A DNA stretch of 64,000 bases. Source: Platanthera guangdongensis. Taxonomy: Eukaryota > Streptophyta > Magnoliopsida > Asparagales > Orchidaceae. The notes under the pieces are model-generated. The model was not told the DNA's origin. It worked only from the letters and a program-made list of their open reading frames with translations, and ran no database searches. The first letter of the stretch is position 1. Every line of letters starts with the position of its first letter. Shown piece after piece: positions 22,302 through 35,236 of this stretch. Where the stretch lies: positions 103,129,287 to 103,193,286 of the forward strand of contig CM077159.1 of NCBI GenBank assembly GCA_039583875.1, given 5' to 3'. A program made the position numbers and the translations under genes.

Positions 22302-25300
22302 GTATAGTCTTCGTCAGCGGCAAACCCGCCTACACATTGTTCGACACGGGTGCTTCGCACTCGTTCGTATCAGAGGCTTTCGTGGAAGGGCTAGAAGGCG
22401 TAGAACGGTTCACAGGCCTGACGAGGAGGGTGCGTTTACCTGATGGATCGGAACTATTCACCTCTGCCCACTGCAACATGGAGGCGGAGATTGGCGGGAA
22501 GCCATTCGAAGTGGCGGCAACGATTCTTAGAATGCCAATCTTCGAGTTGATCCTGGGCATGACATGGTTGCACTAGAACCATGCCCAGATTGATTGCCAG
22601 GCGAAGAAGATCACAGTGAGGCATGGAGACTCGTTTATTGTCATCGAAGGTATAAGATCCACCTCTTGTGTGCTTTTATCTTCAGTACAGGCCGTTAAGG
22701 CCCATCTACAGGGGGAGGAGGTTTACCAGATTCTGTTTGAGATAGAGGAGGCCAAGGGGGCCATGACAGACATCCCAGTGGTGCGGGACTTCGTCGACGT
22801 CTTCCCAGAGAAATTGCCAGGACTACCTCCGTGTCGAGAGCAGGATTTTCAGATAGAGTTAGTGCCCGGAGCCAGGCCGGCATCTAGGGCCCCTTACCGG
22901 ATGGCCCCGAAGGAGTTGGCGGAGTTCCGGAGTCAGCTGCAGGAACTTGTAGAGGCAGGGTTCGTCCGACCAAGTTCTTCACCGTGGGGAGCCCCGGTGC
23001 TGTTTGTCAAGAAGAAGGACGGAAGTCTCCGCCTGTGCATAGACTATCGAGCGCTGAATAGACTCACGGTTCGGAATACCTACCCACTCCCACGAATCGA
23101 TGAGTTGTTCGACCAGCTGGAGGGAGCACATTTCTTCTCGAAACTTGACTTAAGGTCAGGCTATTATCAGCTGCGGATCCGAGAAGAGGACATTCCGAAG
23201 ACCGCTTTCAGTAGCCGATACGGACTGTTCGAGTTCACAGTGATGCCGTTCGGGCTCACGAATGCACCATCAGCATTTACGAGCCTTATGAACAGGGTGC
23301 TCAAGGAATATTTGGACGTATTCGTCATCATCTTTATTGACGACATCCTTGTCTACTCAAAGACGGAAGGGGAGCACGCACGACACCTGACCTTGACATT
23401 GGAGAGGTTACGGGAGCATCAGCTGTACGCAAAATTCAGCAAATGCCAGTTTTGGCTAAAGGAGGTGGCCTTCTTGGGCCATATCGTCAGTGGGGCTGGG
23501 TTGGCGGTAGACCCGGCCAAGATTCGGGCCGTTCAGGATTGGCCACCATTGAAGACGGCGACAGATGTACGGAGCTTCTTGGGACTTGCCGGGTACTACC
23601 GGAAGTTTGTAGAGGGATTCTCCCGGATCGCGCTCCCTCTTACGACTCTGACGAAGAAGGAATCCCCTTTTATTTGGACACCACAGTGCGAGGCAGCCTT
23701 CGTGGAGCTGAAGAGTCGGCTCACCTCGGCTCCCATCCTCGCTATTCCGTCAGGAAGGGAGGGATTCCAGGTGTATACCGACGCCTCCTACCAAGGGATG
23801 GGTGCCGTTCTGATACAGAACGGGCATGTGATAGCTTATGCCTCTCGACAGTTGAAGATCCACGAGAAAAATTACCCGGTCCACGATCTGGAGATGGGCG
23901 CGGTAATCTTCGCCTTGAAGATTTGGCGGCACTATCTGTACGGGGTTCATTGCGACATCTTCTCCGACCACCAGAACCTGAGATACGTGGACACGCAAAA
24001 AGACCTCAACATCAGACAAAGGCGTTGGGTGGAGTTCCTGACAGATTATGAGTATACTATGCACTACCACCCCGGGAAGGCGAACGTGGTGGCGGATGCG
24101 TTGAGCCGGAGAGGAGATGCTTCAGGGAAGGGACCTCAGCTTATGTCTATAGAGCTGGTCCGGTCTTTCAGGGACATGCAGATATCCCTAGTATCCGAGG
24201 ACGATCCAGAGTTATACATGGAGTATCTGGCGTCGATGATCGCTATTGATGATATCCGGGACCGCATCAGGGAAGGGCAGAAGACAGACCCTTGGACGGA
24301 ACCGATATTTCGAACCTTGGAGGAGGGTTCGACAGGGGATTATACCTTGAAGGATGGGCTATTGTACTTCAGAGGAAGGATTTATATACCCGCAGGAGGT
24401 CAGATCCGGGAGGATATCATGGCGGAAGCACATTGCAGTAGGTATTCGATACACCCGGGAATCACCAAGATGATGGCCGATCTGAAGAGGATGATGTTCT
24501 GGCCAGGAATGAAGAGGGATATTACGCACTTCGTGACCCATTGCGAAGCCTGCCAGTTGGTGAAGGCGGAATGCAGAAACCCCGCGGGAATGTTGCAACC
24601 TCTTCCAGTGCCAGAATGGAAGCTTGAGGATATTGCGATGGATTTTATTCATGGTCTCCCCCGATCACGAACGGGGAATGATTCGATATGGGTCATCGTA
24701 GATCGATTGACGAAGGTGGCTAGATTTATACCAGTCAGGAAGGACGATTCAGTGGGGGTTCTGGTTCGGAAGTTTGTGGAGCAGTACATCCGCTATCATG
24801 GAGTACCCAGGACGATCGTGTCAGATCGGGACGGTCGGTTTACATCCAGGGAATGGCGGTCGGTTCAGGCATACTTGGGCACTCGACTGACTTTTAGCAC
24901 CGCCTTCCACCCTCAGACGGATGGGCAGACAGAGCGCACAAACCGGACACTGGAAGACCTGCTACGTCTATGCATCCTAGACCGAGGAGAGCCTTGGGAA
25001 AAGATGTTACCGATGGTGGAATTCTCGTACAACAACAGTCATCAGGCCAGCATAGGCATGGCCCCCTACGAGGCTCTATATGGACGAAAATGTAGAACCC
25101 CGCTCTCTTGGATTCAGGACGAGGACCCGAAGGCTTTGGGATCGGATTTTGTTGAAGACACCGAGGCTCAGGTGAGGTTGATCAGGGACAGGATGTTAGA
25201 GGCACAGAGCAGGCAGGCCAAGTATTATGACGCCCGCCATCGTCAGGTGGAATTTCAGGTCGGGGACCGTGTGTTTTTGAAGATCCGGCCTATGCATGGA

Positions 25301-25711
25301 GTTTCTCGGATGCGTGGCCGAAGGAAGAAGCTCAGTCCCAGATACATGGGCCCTTACAGGATCCTGGAGCGGATAGGGGTCCTGGCTTACAGGCTGGAGT
25401 TGCCACCAGAGCTGGCAGCTCTGCATGATGTTTTCCACATATCCTCGCTGAGAAGGGCTCTACTACGCCCGGAGCAGCGGATTACGACCACCGAAGGGCC
25501 GGTAGCTTCGGACCGATCTGTTCACTTGGAGCCGGTGCCGATCGATGATAAAGGAGTACGGATCCTGCGACGCAAAAAGATTCCCTTAGTCAAGGTTCTG
25601 TGGAGGAACCACGGCCAAGAGGAGCATACTTGGGAGCCGCAGGATCTGATGCAACAGAAACATCCAGAGCTATTCAGTCAGGTATACCTCTCAGACCCCT
25701 CAAGATGTTAA
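22302..25711 (+). CDS. E3 pol: protease, RT, RNase H, integrase, chromodomain; one TAG
   Basis: One frame covers all Pol domains. Protease: [10 protein letters not shown] near 22340. A TAG at 22574-22576 after GMTWLH is the only stop. [26 protein letters not shown] (motif A near 23145), [10 protein letters not shown] near 23335. RNase [14 protein letters not shown] near 23770 and FSDHQNLRY. Integrase: His-His-Cys-Cys finger ([12 protein letters not shown] ... CEACQ), core residues AMDFIHGLP near 24635, IVSDRD near 24818 and [10 protein letters not shown] near 24915, all intact. A GPY/F part ([16 protein letters not shown]) and a chromodomain ([16 protein letters not shown]...HTWE) near 25565-25650 follow. 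Domain order and chromodomain fit Tekay/Del. With one nonsense codon it is near-intact; autonomy is doubtful. Confidence 0.92.
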
Positions 25712-25972
25712 TTTATTCTCCTGCCTTAATTTACTAAGGGCTGCTCTAGGCAGATAGAGGCTTATCTTTTGTTTATTGGGGGCTTATCCTTGTTTATTGG
25801 GATCTTGGTCTGCCGATTGGGCGAAATGGACATAGATCTAGGTTTCCCTTTAAACCAATTTTAGCAAACAAGCCGCCATGCTGGGATGTTACAAGGTTCT
25901 TTCCTTCGGTAGTAAGTCCCGTAGACTCAACTTGATTTCGGGGACGAAATCTTTGTTTTGTTTATTGGGATT
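25712..25972 (+). other. E3 3' untranslated region before LTR
   Basis: It contains the GATTTCGGGGACGAAATC motif usual before Tekay 3' LTRs (25933-25950). The sequence next to the LTR (TTTATTGGGATT) is a poor polypurine tract, unlike E2. Confidence 0.7.
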
Positions 25973-28900
25973 TGTAACATCCCATTTCCAACTAGACCCC
26001 TAAGAATGGTTTTGGCCATGACTAGGTCATGACAAACCCTAGGAAGCCAGTAATGAGTCAAGAGATAGGGGACAGAAAGGTGGGGGATCACCATGGTCTG
26101 CAAATAGTAGAACTCTGAACCATGGTTTAGGATGACCATGGGCTACACCTTGACCCCAAGACCCTGCCACAACACCCCTAATACCTTGGGAGGCCCATTA
26201 GAGCCATAAGGACCCATTGGGGTCAAACAAAGAGGCTCAATTGACCAAGGTCAACCCTAGCCCTAAATGGGTCAAACTAGCCTACTTAGGGTCAATTGAC
26301 CTACTCCTAGCCTAGAGGACCCCACCTATGCCCTCCTAACCCTAAAGTGAGGTCAATGGGTCACTAAGGACACATTGGGGTCAGCCCTAGAGGCCAGGTT
26401 GACCCAAGTCAACTCAAGCTCCTAATCTGGTCAAAGTACCCTTACTAAGGGTATGTGACCTCCAAAGTGCAGGGTAACCCTACATAACCCTTCCTAGACC
26501 TTAGGGGAGGCCAATGGGTCACCAAGGACCCAATGGGGTCAACCCAAATGGTTTTGTTGACCCAAGTCAACTCTGGCCCTAAAATGATCAAAGTGCCCTT
26601 ACCAAGGGGCATGTGACCCCCAAGATGCCCAACCAACCTTACTCAAGTCTTCCTAGACCTTAAGGGAGTCCAATAGGTCACCAAGGACCCATTGGGGTCA
26701 ACTCAAATGGTCATGTTGACCAAGGTCAACTCTATTCTAGTGATAGGTCAAATTAGCCTAAATGAGTCAACCCAAGCTCAACCCCTTTTTCCTTTTAAGT
26801 TAACCACAACATAATGAAATATTATGGGTGGAAAGGGCTGCCAATAGGCTGGGGAGTCAGCATGGTCAGTTTTGGTGACTAGGAAAGAGAGAGAAAGCTT
26901 CATCCCACACTAATGGAGGAGAGAGAAAAGGGGAAAGAGAGTTGAAGGAGGAGATTGGCCAAGGAAAGGCCAATGGTCCCCATTGATGGCAGCATTCATC
27001 TCCTCCAGTGAAGGGGAGGAGTTTCCAGCCGTTTTCCTGGCTGTCAAGGGGCAGTTACAGCCTCCACCATCATGGCCGAAACAAGCCTTTAATGGCCATG
27101 ATGGCCATGGCAGTTTCTTCCATTCTTCTCCCCCTCTGATGATTTAAACACCACCAGTGAGCTTGGGGGAGAATTTCCCAATCCTTAACTGAAGAAATCC
27201 GGCGAGTTTACTGGGAGATTGCAGAAATCCGATCGGCGGCGCCACCACCATGTCAACCCGCAGATCCGCTCGTCTCCAGGCCGCCAACAAGGTCCTCCTC
27301 CTCCTCTTTTCTCATGGGCAGATCTTAGGTTTCATTAGGGCCGAGGTTCGGGCTCAATTGAGCCCGATCCAATTCAGAAAATTCATGGCTTTCGGCCGAG
27401 AAATTTCTTGGTTGGATCGCCGGAATCCGCCCCTCCGGCGGCTGTGCCGCCGTCTGGCGATAGCCACCACCTCAACGGAGGTGATGGTGGCGGTGGCCGG
27501 CCGGGGAAGGGACTGGGTGGCCGGCGGCAGACGTTTGAAGTCGGCACAGGAGGGAGCAATCCTGGCCGTTGGCTCATCGGGGACGATGACCCCGCGCCGT
27601 TGATCTGCGCCAAGATTCGCGCGGCATCAATCAGATACTTAGGATTTAAATGAATATTATTTCATTTCTGTCACATTTGATGTATTTAATGTATTTAATT
27701 TTTAAAAATACTTAGGGACCCTGAATGGAAATCTGCCCAACATGAAAATTGTAGCTTAGGGTGTCTAGTTTGTAGCAAAAATTGTTTGGACCCTTTTGGG
27801 CCACTGGTTAGACCAGGGTACCCTTTTTGGTAGGACCTATACCTAGACCTAAACAGAAATTATATTTGGTGCCCACACTTCATGCTTTGTCCAAACAAGT
27901 TGAAATTTGGGCAGTGAGAAGGTCTTAGTCATATCTAGAACCTGTCCAAAATTTAGAATTTTTGGAGAAACATTTTGCTATAGTTTTTAGAAAAATTTAA
28001 TAAATCATGATTAATTTAATTATGTGACCTAATTAATTTAAAACACCCCCAAATTTTGGTGGGTGGTCTTAGATGTCATGATAGGTATAGGGTTAAAACT
28101 TTAGCTCATTTGGAGATGTTTAGGATAGGTAATTTACCCACCCTATATATGACCCTATAAGGGTATTTTGGTCAAAAACCACTATTTGATGGTTGAGTGG
28201 CCAAATTCCCTCATCAGAGGCTGAAATTTTGGCCACTGATATACTTTGACTTGTTACACTCACTTATGAAGTTTGGAGTGGTTTGGACTAGGGTAGCCCT
28301 AGAATTTTAGGGTAGGCCCTTTAGGGTAAATTTCTAGGGTTTGAGGAATTTGGGGTCAAAAGACCTTGGATGGGCTTGCAACTTGGGACAGATGTCCATG
28401 GGGTTACTATGGTCCTGTGGTTAAAATTTTAGGGCATTTGGAAGACTCTAAACCCCTTAAATCTATAACCCTAGTTTAGGGCACTAGCTTTGAAATCATA
28501 AGTTCTAATAACAAAACCTTCTGAAAAGGGCTGAGTTTTTGAATGGGTAGTTGTTTAGGGTACTTACATCTCTGGAAATTTTATAATAAATTTTGGATGA
28601 ATATTTTTGGTACTTTATTCACAAAGTCATGTTTTACAATTTCCACTTAGGAATTTTTGGAGATAAATATACTTGATTAAATCTGATGAAACTTAGCAAA
28701 GGGGCTTGTAATAATGGTACCCATCTCTGTAAATTCTTATGAAATTTTTGAAGAATTATATTTAGTAGTTGCTTCTTTAATTATTTAATTCTATGGAACT
28801 TTGGTAAATTTAATAATGACATTTAGATGGTCTGAAAAATTTTAATTTCTTCATCATGATGTTTCGGGTTCCTTATGAAGCCCTAGTAATTTTTACATAA

Positions 28901-31101
28901 TTATTGGAGGCATATTTGTGGCACTTCCTTCATTATATTTGATCTTGGGAATTATTTTCAATAAATCTATTAGAGGTCAAGAACTATATGGAAAATTATG
29001 AAAATTGGCAACCAATGATATTTCTTTGTTATTTAGTGGATAAAAATTTTAGGAGGCCATTACCTGAGCAAATCTTATGGTTCATGTTCAAATTGACTGT
29101 GGCCTAGCTGTTGAGGAAAATTCAATAAATAGTAGATTAATTAGGAAAAATATAATTTTCTGAATTTAGACTATATTTATCATAATAGACCTCTGGTAAA
29201 ATTTGTAGAGTTATTGGAGGAGAATTTAGAGTATCACCTGTTGAGTACATCATGTAGCTTAAGTGGTCTGCATATAGCAAAACTGCAGGATTTCATTTGG
29301 ATGTGAATTAGGGCACGTATGATGGGTCTTGATGGTTTGTTGCAAGAACAAGTGGAATGGGCTGCATCTTTGGAAGATGAGTGAGTAGGGTGTGGTTTTG
29401 TCTAGGGTTTAAAGGCGTTCGGGTCCGACGAAAGATCGTCCTACCCAAGGAGAGTTGGAGTCAAATCACCCTAGGATTAGCATATCGAAACATGAGAAAA
29501 TAATGGGTAAGGGACTCAACCAATAATAAAATAAGTACCTTGCGAAAGGGAACGCTGGGCGTAATCCCAACACAGTTCCTAGTGCCCCTTGAGAGCCCTT
29601 CACAGGGAATACCGGGGGCAGTCCTGGGTTAACGTAAACTGTTTAACAAGCTGAAAAGAGTAACTTAGTAATTAGGGTTGCACATTTCACAGACACTGAT
29701 GGCACGGGATGTTAGCTGGGAGCTTCGGCTCGGATGGTTAAAGACGGACTCTGGGTCCGGGGAGCTTCGGCTCGATTGTTTGTGACGGACGTGTTGGTCC
29801 GGGGAGATTCGGCTCGGGTTTTGATTACGCTAAACTTGCATGTGCATAAAAGGAATGGTATTAAGGTGGTGGGTCTTCGGTATTGGAGGATCTTAGCACA
29901 GACGCCAATCCGTTGACTCGGCAAGTGTTGTGATAGCACTTCGCCAACAGAAGTCCGGTGCGCCAGCCGGCAAGAGTACGCAGGAGTCCGCTTGTGCACC
30001 AGCGTTGAGGCGTACGATAGGTCTGACCAGTAGTGCTATACTGGTTTAGAGGTGGGCGAGGCCCAACCCACCGCTTCCGTCTGCCACTACGGAGGTATCC
30101 TGGGAGGTGAGGCTCCAGAAAGGGGGAACTAAAGGTCTGTGTGCACAGAGTCGGGTGTGTGTGTTGCACTTGCTTGATCCATCATACCCACTTGCATGTC
30201 ATAGCATAAGCGATTCATTTAACCTTCGACACCTAAAATATAAGTGGTATGGGACACTTATACATTAGGCCCTGCAAAACGACCCCTTGGTCTATAAGCT
30301 TGTGTGGGCAAGTTTATAAATTAAGGTTAATTTTCTTTACATATATATATATTGCTGTTAATAACCGACACCCCAACGTATAAATTGGTATGGGACTCTT
30401 TATACGATGGGAGCCTTGCAAAAGACCCCTTGCTTATATGTACCCATATAAGTTAAGGTCACTTTACTTTACTTGTTTACATGTATGATTAGTTACTATA
30501 TAAATTGCTAAATTTAGGTCCACCGTCACCTGTATTTGATATACTCTCCACTTTCAAGTCCTCCCTTTCTTCCTCTCCGCTCGGTGCCTAGGAGCCACGG
30601 GGGAAGGGGTGGGGGATGATAGGACTTAGTCTTTTAGACTAACGGTTTTCGAACCACATCATTTAGGGGATCGCGGAGCCCAGATTGGAGGAGCAGCCCC
30701 AGAGGTCGACACGCTTGGAGATAGGGCAGTCTAGCACAGGAGTTCAGACAGCTGGGACCGTGAGGCCCTTACTCTAGTAGTTTTTATTTTATTTCCTCAT
30801 GAGAGATCTTGTGGTGAGGAATTGATGTATCGGGCATAAGCCCTTATTTACAGTGCTTGGTTTTGTGGACTCTCCCATCGTGGAGATATTTTACTTGATG
30901 TGATATTTCTGTGGACATTTACTTAGAGTTTTGCTGCGCATGATATTACTCTAATTTTGTTACTATGCTGCGATCGAATTTGGCCGGCAGAAACGACGTT
31001 TTGTGGTGATGCCGCTTCAAGGCGTGAAGGAGTCACCGCAAAACGGCGGTTCTGGGCCTAAGACCCCGGTGTCGAGAGGGAAAAAAAAAAGGGGTCTTAC
31101 A
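25973..31101 (+). repeat. E3 3' LTR (5129 bp)
   Basis: Nearly identical to 15721-20847, including the exon-1 candidate (27250-27291), the 159-bp repeats and the 42-bp repeat. Differences noticed include a few substitutions near 27588, 27621 and 28034 and small length changes in homopolymers. Confidence 0.95.
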
Positions 31102-32960
31102 AACATGTTCATTATTCATGTTTTTTTAACTTGTCTTCATGGTAGGATTTGTAGTAGATTTCATTTCCAAATCAAATGTGGTATGATAAGTTTTTCTCTT
31201 TTTCGTCATGTCCTTTTCTTAAGAGACTTATGCTTTCATTCTTATGTATTCTTAAAATAGATTTGAAAGTGATTTTTATTTTTTTTTACTTAGTTTTTTT
31301 TGTAGGATTGTAAAATCTTTTTTGGTTCTTTTCATTTTCTTTTCACTTTTTTTCACTTTTATGAAATCCTAAGAATGAAAATGTTGAAATTTTAATTTTT
31401 AAAGAACTTTGTTTTTTTTGATTTGTTTTGAAAAACTTTTGTTCTCTTAAAATTTTATTTTGTTCTTTTTATTTTTTTGGTAAAACCTAAGTATAGAAAA
31501 GTAGTAGTTTTAAATTTTTGGTAACTTTCATTTTTTCTTTTAATTTGAATGTGTCAGTGTAAGAGTTAGTTTTCATTTTGTCATTTTAACTTCTACGTAG
31601 AGTGTGTGTGTGTAAGAGATAAATTTTAATGCTTTATTTTATTGCTTTCTTTGAGTTATGTAGAGTGTGTGAGTGTACGAGTTCGTTTTTCATGCTTTAT
31701 TTTCATGATCTATTTTATCGCTTTCTTCAATTACTTAGAGTGCGTGTGTGTAGGAGATAGTTTTATTGCTTTCTTTCAATTATGAAGAGTGTGTGTGTTA
31801 GCATTTATTTCCGCCTACTCGCTAGGAGTTAAATGGCCGGATTTTGTTTACCCCTTACTCATTTGAGTTAAATGGCAGGTCTTTTATTTTTCTGTAATTA
31901 TTTTAGTAGGACTTGTACTTGCATTTATTTCCGTCTACTCGCTAAGAGTTAAATGGCGTGCCTTTATTTCCCGCCTACTCGTTTGAGTAGGACTTGTAAT
32001 TTTCCTTTTTTTGTAATTTAGTTTATTGTGTTTTATTTATAATTTGGAGTGTGCGTGAGTTCTTGTTTTAGCTAACTTTTCTAGTTTCTAAATATTTATC
32101 ATTTTCATGTCTTCTTCTTATAACCTTTTAGTGCTTAATTTCGAACTCGCGCCTCATCAAATTATAAGTCGTCCCCATACCGATGTGTGGCTAATTGCTA
32201 TTATCCTCAGCATTGAAGAGCATTGGGACATTTAAAATAATTCGTAATAATTAAAGCTCTTTATTTTTACTATAATTTAAGCAGTTAAGGTTTGCCCCGG
32301 GTTAACGACGCGTAGAACCACAAATCGATGTGTGTGCCCTATTTCCGTTATCCATACACTAGCTAGCTGAGAGGCCGAGCGTATGGATAGATCACCCCTA
32401 GGTAAATAGATTTGCGTGCATACCCTTGAGAGAGGACAAGCATAATTCTACCGGATTGGGTTCCCCACCCCATAGCAGGGTTCTTAGCGTAAAGCGGGCG
32501 TTAAGAAGAATCCTTTGTCGGACTAACGTTCGGTCGAATAGTCTTAGCATTCAGGTGAGCGATATCCCTATAGCTAGGTGAGCTCACATTTATGGGACCT
32601 CCGCGTCCAAGTTGCCTTTTATTAATTTGAAAACTAAGTCCTATAATTATTAAAAGTTATTTTTGTCTTAATCTGATTCAATGCCGAGCGTTAACCCTTC
32701 ATCGAATTTTTCTAAATCGTTTTTTCGCTCTTTTACTTTTTCCGTCTTTACTTAATTAAAATCTCCACCTTACTTTCAGTAAAATAATAGTCCTCCTAGA
32801 GGAGTAAGAATAGTCAACCCGACCCCGAGAACAATACGACCTCGGTATTCCCCTGAATATCGAGTACTACTTGCGATAGGTGCACTTTCCTACACGAGAA
32901 AGCCCGTGGCGATCGACTCACCGAACCAACCACAGTAAGAGTCTGTTCGTGGGCGCATCA
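31102..32960 (+). repeat. E4 5' LTR, right part
   Basis: It resumes E4 after the E3 target copy and aligns with 41154-43008. It includes TGTGTGTG-containing repeats (31600-31800), palindromic CCTACTCGTTTGAGTAGG words (31850-32000), and a conserved block ending GGGCGCATCA. Confidence 0.92.
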
Positions 32961-32966
32961 AGTTTT

Positions 32967-32985
32967 TGGTGTCGTTGCTGGGGAA
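32967..32985 (+). promoter_or_regulatory. E4 primer binding site, decayed tRNA-Asp type
   Basis: TGGTGTCGTTGCTGGGGA differs from the tRNA-Asp complement common in Athila-like elements (TGGCGCCGTTGCCGGGGA) at three positions, all C to T. Confidence 0.75.
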
Positions 32986-33121
32986 ATCTTCGAGTTGCTA
33001 TTTCGAATTTCGGAGTCTATTACTTTTACTTATTTTTCTATAAACTAAAAAAAAACTAAAAACTTTATTTTAAATAAAATTAAAAAAAAGTTTATTTTGT
33101 TTTATTTTTTTCTTTGGGTGT

Positions 33122-34442
33122 ATGACCTGTGGACAACCCTCCGAGTCTGAAGATTTTGACTTCGACCCTGAGATCGAACGCTCCCTTGCGCGTATTCGAT
33201 CTCAGCGCCGAATTCCTTCTTTAGACCCCGAAGAATCTATCGGCGAACCCTCTTTTATAGTTATGGCCGCCCCTAACCCTGCCCTGGAGGCCGAGCGTAC
33301 TATGTCTTATTACGCTCGGCCTAACCTGGATGATACTGGGTCTAGTATTGTTCGCCTGCGGTGGCGAATAATAATTTTGAAATAAAATCGTGTGTCATTC
33401 AAATCGTCCAAAATGCCATGCAGTTCGATGAACTGCCGGATGAGGACCCGAATGTCCACTTCTCCAACTTTTTGGAAATATGCGACACCTTCAAGATTAA
33501 TGGCGTCACTGATGACGCCATTCGCTTGTGCCTATTTCCTTTTTCCCTTAAGTCCAAAGACAAGGCGTGGTTGATGCCCTCCCGCGAGGATGTATCACTA
33601 CGTGGGCTGAGATGACGGAGCGGTTTCTAACGAAGTACTTTCCGCCCGCAAAAACTGCAAAGTTGCGGGCTGACATTTCTTCGTTTGTGCAAAATGATCC
33701 TGAGTCTCTATACAAGAATTGGGAACGGTATAAGGAATTCCTTTGCCGGTGCCCGCACCACGCGTTGCCAACGCGGTTGCAGGTACAAATTTTTTATAAT
33801 GGCCTGAATTTTCAGACGCGTCAAATGATTGACGCGGCTGCCGGGGATACACTAAACAACAAAACCCCGGAGGCCGCCCAGGCTTTATTCGAAGAGATGG
33901 ATATGAACGCCTATCAATGGAACGTCCCGCGGGGATGCCCAAATACGGTGGCTGGTCTTTTTGAAGTGGATGCCACTGCTCTCTTAACCCTTCAAGTTGA
34001 AAGGTTAACAAAGCAGGTGGCAGAGATGTCTGCTGCCTCCTCCACTCCGTCTTATTTTATTCCCCCCAACGTCTGCGTGGCCGAAGAGTTTGTGGACTTC
34101 ATAGGAAATTTGGGTCGTCCTTCCTTCAACCCCAACAACAACCCTTATAGTAATAACTATAATCCGGGTTGGAGGAATCACCCAAATTTCTCTTGGAGCA
34201 ACCCGAACAATGCGCAGCGTCCCCCTCTTTCTTATGAGCCCGGATTTCTGCCGCCTCCTCCTCTTCCAAAACCCTCCCCGATGGATGAAAATTTTTCTAA
34301 GTATATTGCGTCCAACGAGTCAAATATCCGGAACATCACCGGATCGCTAAAAACACTTGAACAACAGGTTGGAGAACTGGCGAGGATGATGTCCGAGCGC
34401 GCGCTTGGGGCACTGCCGGGAAATACAGAGCCCAATCCGTAG
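33122..34442 (+). pseudogene. E4 gag (Athila type), two frameshifts
   Basis: Three frames make one Athila-like Gag: 33122-33385 (N-terminus, MAAPNPALEAERTMSYYARP), 33361-33615 (EIKSCVIQIVQNAMQFDELPDEDP, HFSNFLEICDTF, FPFSLKSKDKAWL) and 33567-34442 (WAEMTERFLTKYFPPAKTAKLR, FYNGLNFQTRQMIDAAAGD). The C-terminus is Asn/Pro-rich and no zinc knuckle is visible, as is common for Athila. Frame changes lie near 33361-33385 and 33567-33615. The TAG at 34440 separates gag from protease in the same frame (ENANAITLRSGKE follows). Confidence 0.9.
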
Positions 34443-35236
34443 GAGAACGCCAACGCTATAACCCTCCGTAGCGGAAAGGAGGTGGTCGATCCAAAACGGA
34501 CCGACCCTCAGGTACATATTTCACCTCCGACCCCTCTTCCCCCTTCTTCGATTACGCCGCCTTTACCGATTTTAAATGAAAAAATTATTTTAAACAAGGC
34601 CTTACCTTATCCGCATAAATTTGATAATGAGCGTAAGGACGCGCAATATGAAAAATTTATTTTATTATTAAAACAAAATCACATTAATGTTCCTTTTTGC
34701 GAGGCTATCACGCAAATGCCCAAATATGCGAAATTTTTAAAAGACTTACTTTCTAATAAACATAAATTAGAGGATATTTCGCATGTATCTCTCAACGCTG
34801 TCTGCTCGGCGGCCTTTACTAATAAATTGCCCACAAAACAAAATGACACGGGATGGTTTTCCATCCCGTGCCTTTTTGGCGATATATTAGTAAAATACGC
34901 CTTAGCTGATTTAGGGGCTAGCATTAAGCTGATGTCGTTCTCGCTCTTTTCATGTTTAGGTTTGGGTACTCCTAGTCTTACGAATATGCGCATCAAATTA
35001 GCGGATCGCTCGGTTAAGTTCCCTATCGGGGTAGTGGAGGACGTCCTTGTCCGAGTAGACAAGTTTACCTTCCCGGTATACTTTGTCATCTTAGACGTCG
35101 AGGAGGACGTCGAGGGCTAGCAATAATACTCGGTTGCCCTTTTCTCGCCACCTCCCACGCACTAATAGATGTTAGTAATGGTAGTCTTCTCCTCCGAGTA
35201 GGAGATGATCAAGTTACTTTCTCTATTAATCCCTCG
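34443..35236 (+). pseudogene. E4 protease region
   Basis: Same frame as the gag end. ITLRSGKEV and FILLLKQNHINVPFCEAITQMPKYAKFLKDLL lead to the active site ALADLGASIKLM, then LADRSVKFPIGVVEDVLVRV and FPVYFVILDVEED. A stop after EDVEG (35118) and a frameshift interrupt the protease end (ILGRP-like part, 35121-35200). Confidence 0.88.

Larger units (their letters stand above)
15721..31101 (+). mobile_element. E3: young Tekay-type chromovirus with 5.1-kb LTRs, TSD AACAT
   Basis: LTRs 15721-20847 and 25973-31101 (TGTAACATCCC...GGTCTTACA) are nearly identical over 5.1 kb, with differences I noticed at scattered single bases only. TSD AACAT is exact at 15716-15720 and 31102-31106. Total length is 15.4 kb. 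Gag and pol are open apart from one TAG (22574), so this is the youngest insertion in the window. It lies in the E4 5' LTR; the uninterrupted target is visible in the E4 3' LTR near 41150. Confidence 0.96.
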
